Positions 62,415 through 64,000 of a DNA stretch of 64,000 nucleotides are shown in pieces. Position numbers and translations under genes: made by a program. The notes beneath the pieces were generated by a model. That model was not told the origin of the DNA, made no database searches, and saw only the letters and a list, made by a program, of their open reading frames with translations. How positions within the stretch are numbered: the stretch's first letter is position 1; the number at the start of each line of letters is the position of its first letter. The stretch is from Micromonospora sp. WMMD980 (GTDB lineage: Bacteria; Actinomycetota; Actinomycetes; Mycobacteriales; Micromonosporaceae), in NCBI RefSeq assembly GCF_029626035.1, contig NZ_JARUBE010000003.1, forward strand, positions 6,715,080 through 6,779,079, read 5' to 3'.

Positions 62415-62445
62415 CGCCTCCGGTAGAGAGGGGGCCCCTTCTCAC
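62394..62445. repeat. GGGGCCCC-type intergenic repeat
   Basis: Two GGGGCCCC cores 35 bp apart with CTAACGCCTCCGGTAGAG between them. The left core encodes the end of the preceding gene. It is the same family as 8056-8109, 9585-9664 and 63541-63593, and lies between convergent genes. Confidence 0.85.
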
Positions 62446-62472
62446 CACCTACCGAAGGAGACGGCCGGCAGT

Positions 62473-63498
62473 TCAGCCCTCGGCGCTCGCGTCGGCGGGT
62501 TCCTTGACCGGGCGGCGGGGGGCCGGCGGCGCGGGCTCCGGCTCGGTCGGGCCGGCGCGGAGGAAGCCCTCCGCCCACCGCCCGACCTCCGCGAAGACCT
62601 TCTCGCGTACGCCGGGGCTGGACAGCGTGAGGTCGTGCAGCCCGCCGTCGAAGCGGGCCACCGTGACGTGCCGGCCGAGGCGGGGCGCCCAGCGCACCAT
62701 GTGCTCCACGTCGAGCACCGCGTCGGCCCCGGTGGCGCTCTCGTGCCACTTCGCGCCCCGGAAGCTGCGGGTCGAGCAGGCGAGCAGCACCGGGACCTCG
62801 ATGCCCAGCCCGGCGCGCAGCCGGCGCTGGCCGGTGCGGATCGCGTCGAGCCAGCCGGCCCGGACCGGGAACCCGGCCAGCGGCTTCCACGCCAGGTCGT
62901 AGCGCCACTCGCCGCGGTGGTCGGCGTGCAGGCTCTCGCCGTACACGGTGCCGAGCCCGAACGGCAGGATGCGCTGCGGCGCCCGGCGGCCCAGGCGGGA
63001 GACGGCGGCCGCGAGCGGTCGACGGACCAACCAGGGAGCGTTGATATCGAAGAAGGGGCTGTTGAGCACGATGCCGTCGACCAGGCCGGCGTCGCGGCGG
63101 GCGTCCGCCCAGAGCGAGATGATCAGGCCGCCGGTCGAGTGGCCCATGGCGAGCAGCGTCTCGTGGCCCTCGTCGGCACGGATGATCTCCGCGGCGGCGT
63201 CCAGCTCGGGGAAGTAGTCGCTCAGGTCGCGGCAGAAGTTCGGGGTCTGGTGCGGGAGCAGGCTGCGGCCGTACTTGCGCAGGTCGAGGGCGTAGAAGTC
63301 CCAGCCGCGCGCGGCGAAGAAGTCGGCCACGTGGGTCTGGAAGAAGTAGTCGACGAAGCCGTGCACGTAGAGCACGGCCCGGCCGGTCGGTCGGTCGGCG
63401 CGGCGGCGGACCAGGGTCGCGACGACCGGTCCCTCGTCGTCGGTGCCCAGTTCGATCGTGCGCCGCTCGTAGGGCGCTCCCAGCACGTCCGGTTCCAC
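62473..63498 (-). CDS. Lysophospholipase-like alpha/beta hydrolase
   Basis: A 341-residue serine hydrolase. LYVHGFVDYFFQTHVADFF is the oxyanion and cap region, DLRKYGRS a typical monoglyceride-lipase block, GHSTGG the nucleophile elbow, and a late DGGLHDLTLSSP supplies the His. The layout matches PldB/monoacylglycerol-lipase-type enzymes. GTG 63498 was chosen as the start, because TACCGT ends 7 bp upstream; an in-frame extension to 63594 runs through a repeat. The C-terminal ~25 residues are Pro-rich. Confidence 0.88.
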   Translation of the reverse strand: MEPDVLGAPYERRTIELGTDDEGPVVATLVRRRADRPTGRAVLYVHGFVDYFFQTHVADFFAARGWDFYALDLRKYGRSLLPHQTPNFCRDLSDYFPELDAAAEIIRADEGHETLLAMGHSTGGLIISLWADARRDAGLVDGIVLNSPFFDINAPWLVRRPLAAAVSRLGRRAPQRILPFGLGTVYGESLHADHRGEWRYDLAWKPLAGFPVRAGWLDAIRTGQRRLRAGLGIEVPVLLACSTRSFRGAKWHESATGADAVLDVEHMVRWAPRLGRHVTVARFDGGLHDLTLSSPGVREKVFAEVGRWAEGFLRAGPTEPEPAPPAPRRPVKEPADASAEG

Positions 63499-63540
63499 GA
63501 CCGCGACGGTACGCCGCCGAGCTACCCGGCGGTAGGGGTG

Positions 63541-63593
63541 TAAGGCCGGGCCCCCTGTTAACGCATTCGGTAGAGGAAGGGGCCCTGTTGACA
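63541..63593. repeat. GGGGCCCC-type intergenic repeat (diverged)
   Basis: It has the same plan as the other copies, with CGGGCCCCCTGTTAACGC at the left and AAGGGGCCCTGTTGAC at the right, both cores partly changed. It separates the lysophospholipase gene from the HPF-like gene. Confidence 0.8.
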
Positions 63594-63642
63594 CCTGCGG
63601 CCGGCCCGCCCGCCGGCACCGTGCGGGCGGGCCGGGTCCGGG

Positions 63643-64000
63643 TCAGGCGGTTTCGGCGTCCTGGCGCAGCACGTCGTCCAGCGGGACGGGGTCGGGCTGC
63701 TCCGTCGCGCGCAGGTGCTTGTTGTTGCGCGGCTCCTGCCGAGTCTTCGCGTCGTTGAGCTTGCGGCGCAGGTCGTCCCGGACATCGTTGAGCGCGGCGT
63801 GCAGGTCCTCCTCCGTCGAGGTGGTGACGATCTTCTGCCGGCCGGCCACCCAGCACTCCAGGGTCACCTTCTGGCCCCGGGCCTCGCGGTCCTTGACCGA
63901 CACCTCCAGCTCGGTGGCGTCGGCGTGGAAGCTGGCGAGCCGGGCGTCAAGCGTCGCGAACTGCTCGGCGATCCAGTTGCGGTCGCCCTGGGAGAACCCG
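63643..64000 (-). CDS. HPF/RaiA-like ribosome hibernation factor, C-terminal part
   Basis: The gene runs off the window; 118 codons are visible. The segment GDRNWIAEQFATLDARLASF, then LEVSVKDREARGQKVTLECWVAGRQ in pieces, followed by EEDLHAALNDVRDDLRRKLNDAKTR, matches the beta-alpha-beta-beta-beta-alpha fold of HPF/YfiA (sigma-54 modulation) proteins that bind the ribosomal A and P sites in stasis. The short C-terminus, with no second dimerisation domain, suggests the short-form or an unusual variant. Confidence 0.75.
   Translation of the reverse strand, partial: GFSQGDRNWIAEQFATLDARLASFHADATELEVSVKDREARGQKVTLECWVAGRQKIVTTSTEEDLHAALNDVRDDLRRKLNDAKTRQEPRNNKHLRATEQPDPVPLDDVLRQDAETA

Overview
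The window looks like chromosomal DNA of a high-GC actinobacterium of the family Micromonosporaceae, most likely Micromonospora or a close relative. The evidence is the extreme third-position GC, many GTG starts, many apparently leaderless genes, and a family of GGGGCCCC-centred intergenic repeats (near 8.1, 9.6, 62.4 and 63.6 kb). The genus call is inference.

Region 1 (1-4.1 kb): a signalling block. It holds two SpoIIE-type PP2C phosphatases, a MarR regulator, and a cobalamin-binding protein with the Wx9EH photoreceptor motif that overlaps the second phosphatase by 4 bp. Region 2 (4.1-8.1 kb): a ROK repressor divergent from xylA-xylB, with a readable promoter and operator. Region 3 (8.2-16 kb): an MFS carrier and an alpha-glucoside module on the minus strand (binding protein, two permeases, LacI repressor, GH13 alpha-glucosidase that seems to start at CTG); no ABC ATPase is present, so it probably uses a shared one. 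Region 4 (16-31.6 kb): wall and housekeeping genes, including a secreted M23 peptidase, TspO, a MurNAc-6-phosphate recycling pair (RpiR regulator, murQ), a group 2 sigma factor, an NlpC/P60 endopeptidase, a class I DAHP synthase with a structured leader, and many small conserved proteins. Region 5 (31.6-51.9 kb): an M16 peptidase pair, asd, a TMEM175-type channel, a CBS protein, a glycogen-debranching-type enzyme, plsC, a tandem-kinase/LuxR operon, hydrolases and small enzymes.

Region 6 (51.9-61.5 kb) is the accessory part. An intact tRNA-Arg(UCU) at its right end and an exact 43-bp copy of that tRNA's 3' end at its left end bracket a 9.5-kb island without a recognisable integrase. It carries a zinc-finger Mrr-like nuclease, a TrmO-like methyltransferase, an HTH-TPR regulator with a paired operator, two small Cys-containing proteins translationally coupled to a MurC-type ligase, and a convergent MurF-type ligase. 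An IS701-like element has inserted into the 3' end of murF. The 4-bp CTAG target duplication and the displaced native C-terminus can be read directly, and removing the IS restores the frame to a stop 3 bp from the murC stop.

Region 7 (61.5-64 kb): a hypothetical protein, a lysophospholipase-like hydrolase and the end of an HPF/RaiA-like ribosome hibernation factor.

All function calls come from reading motifs by eye; no database search was run.
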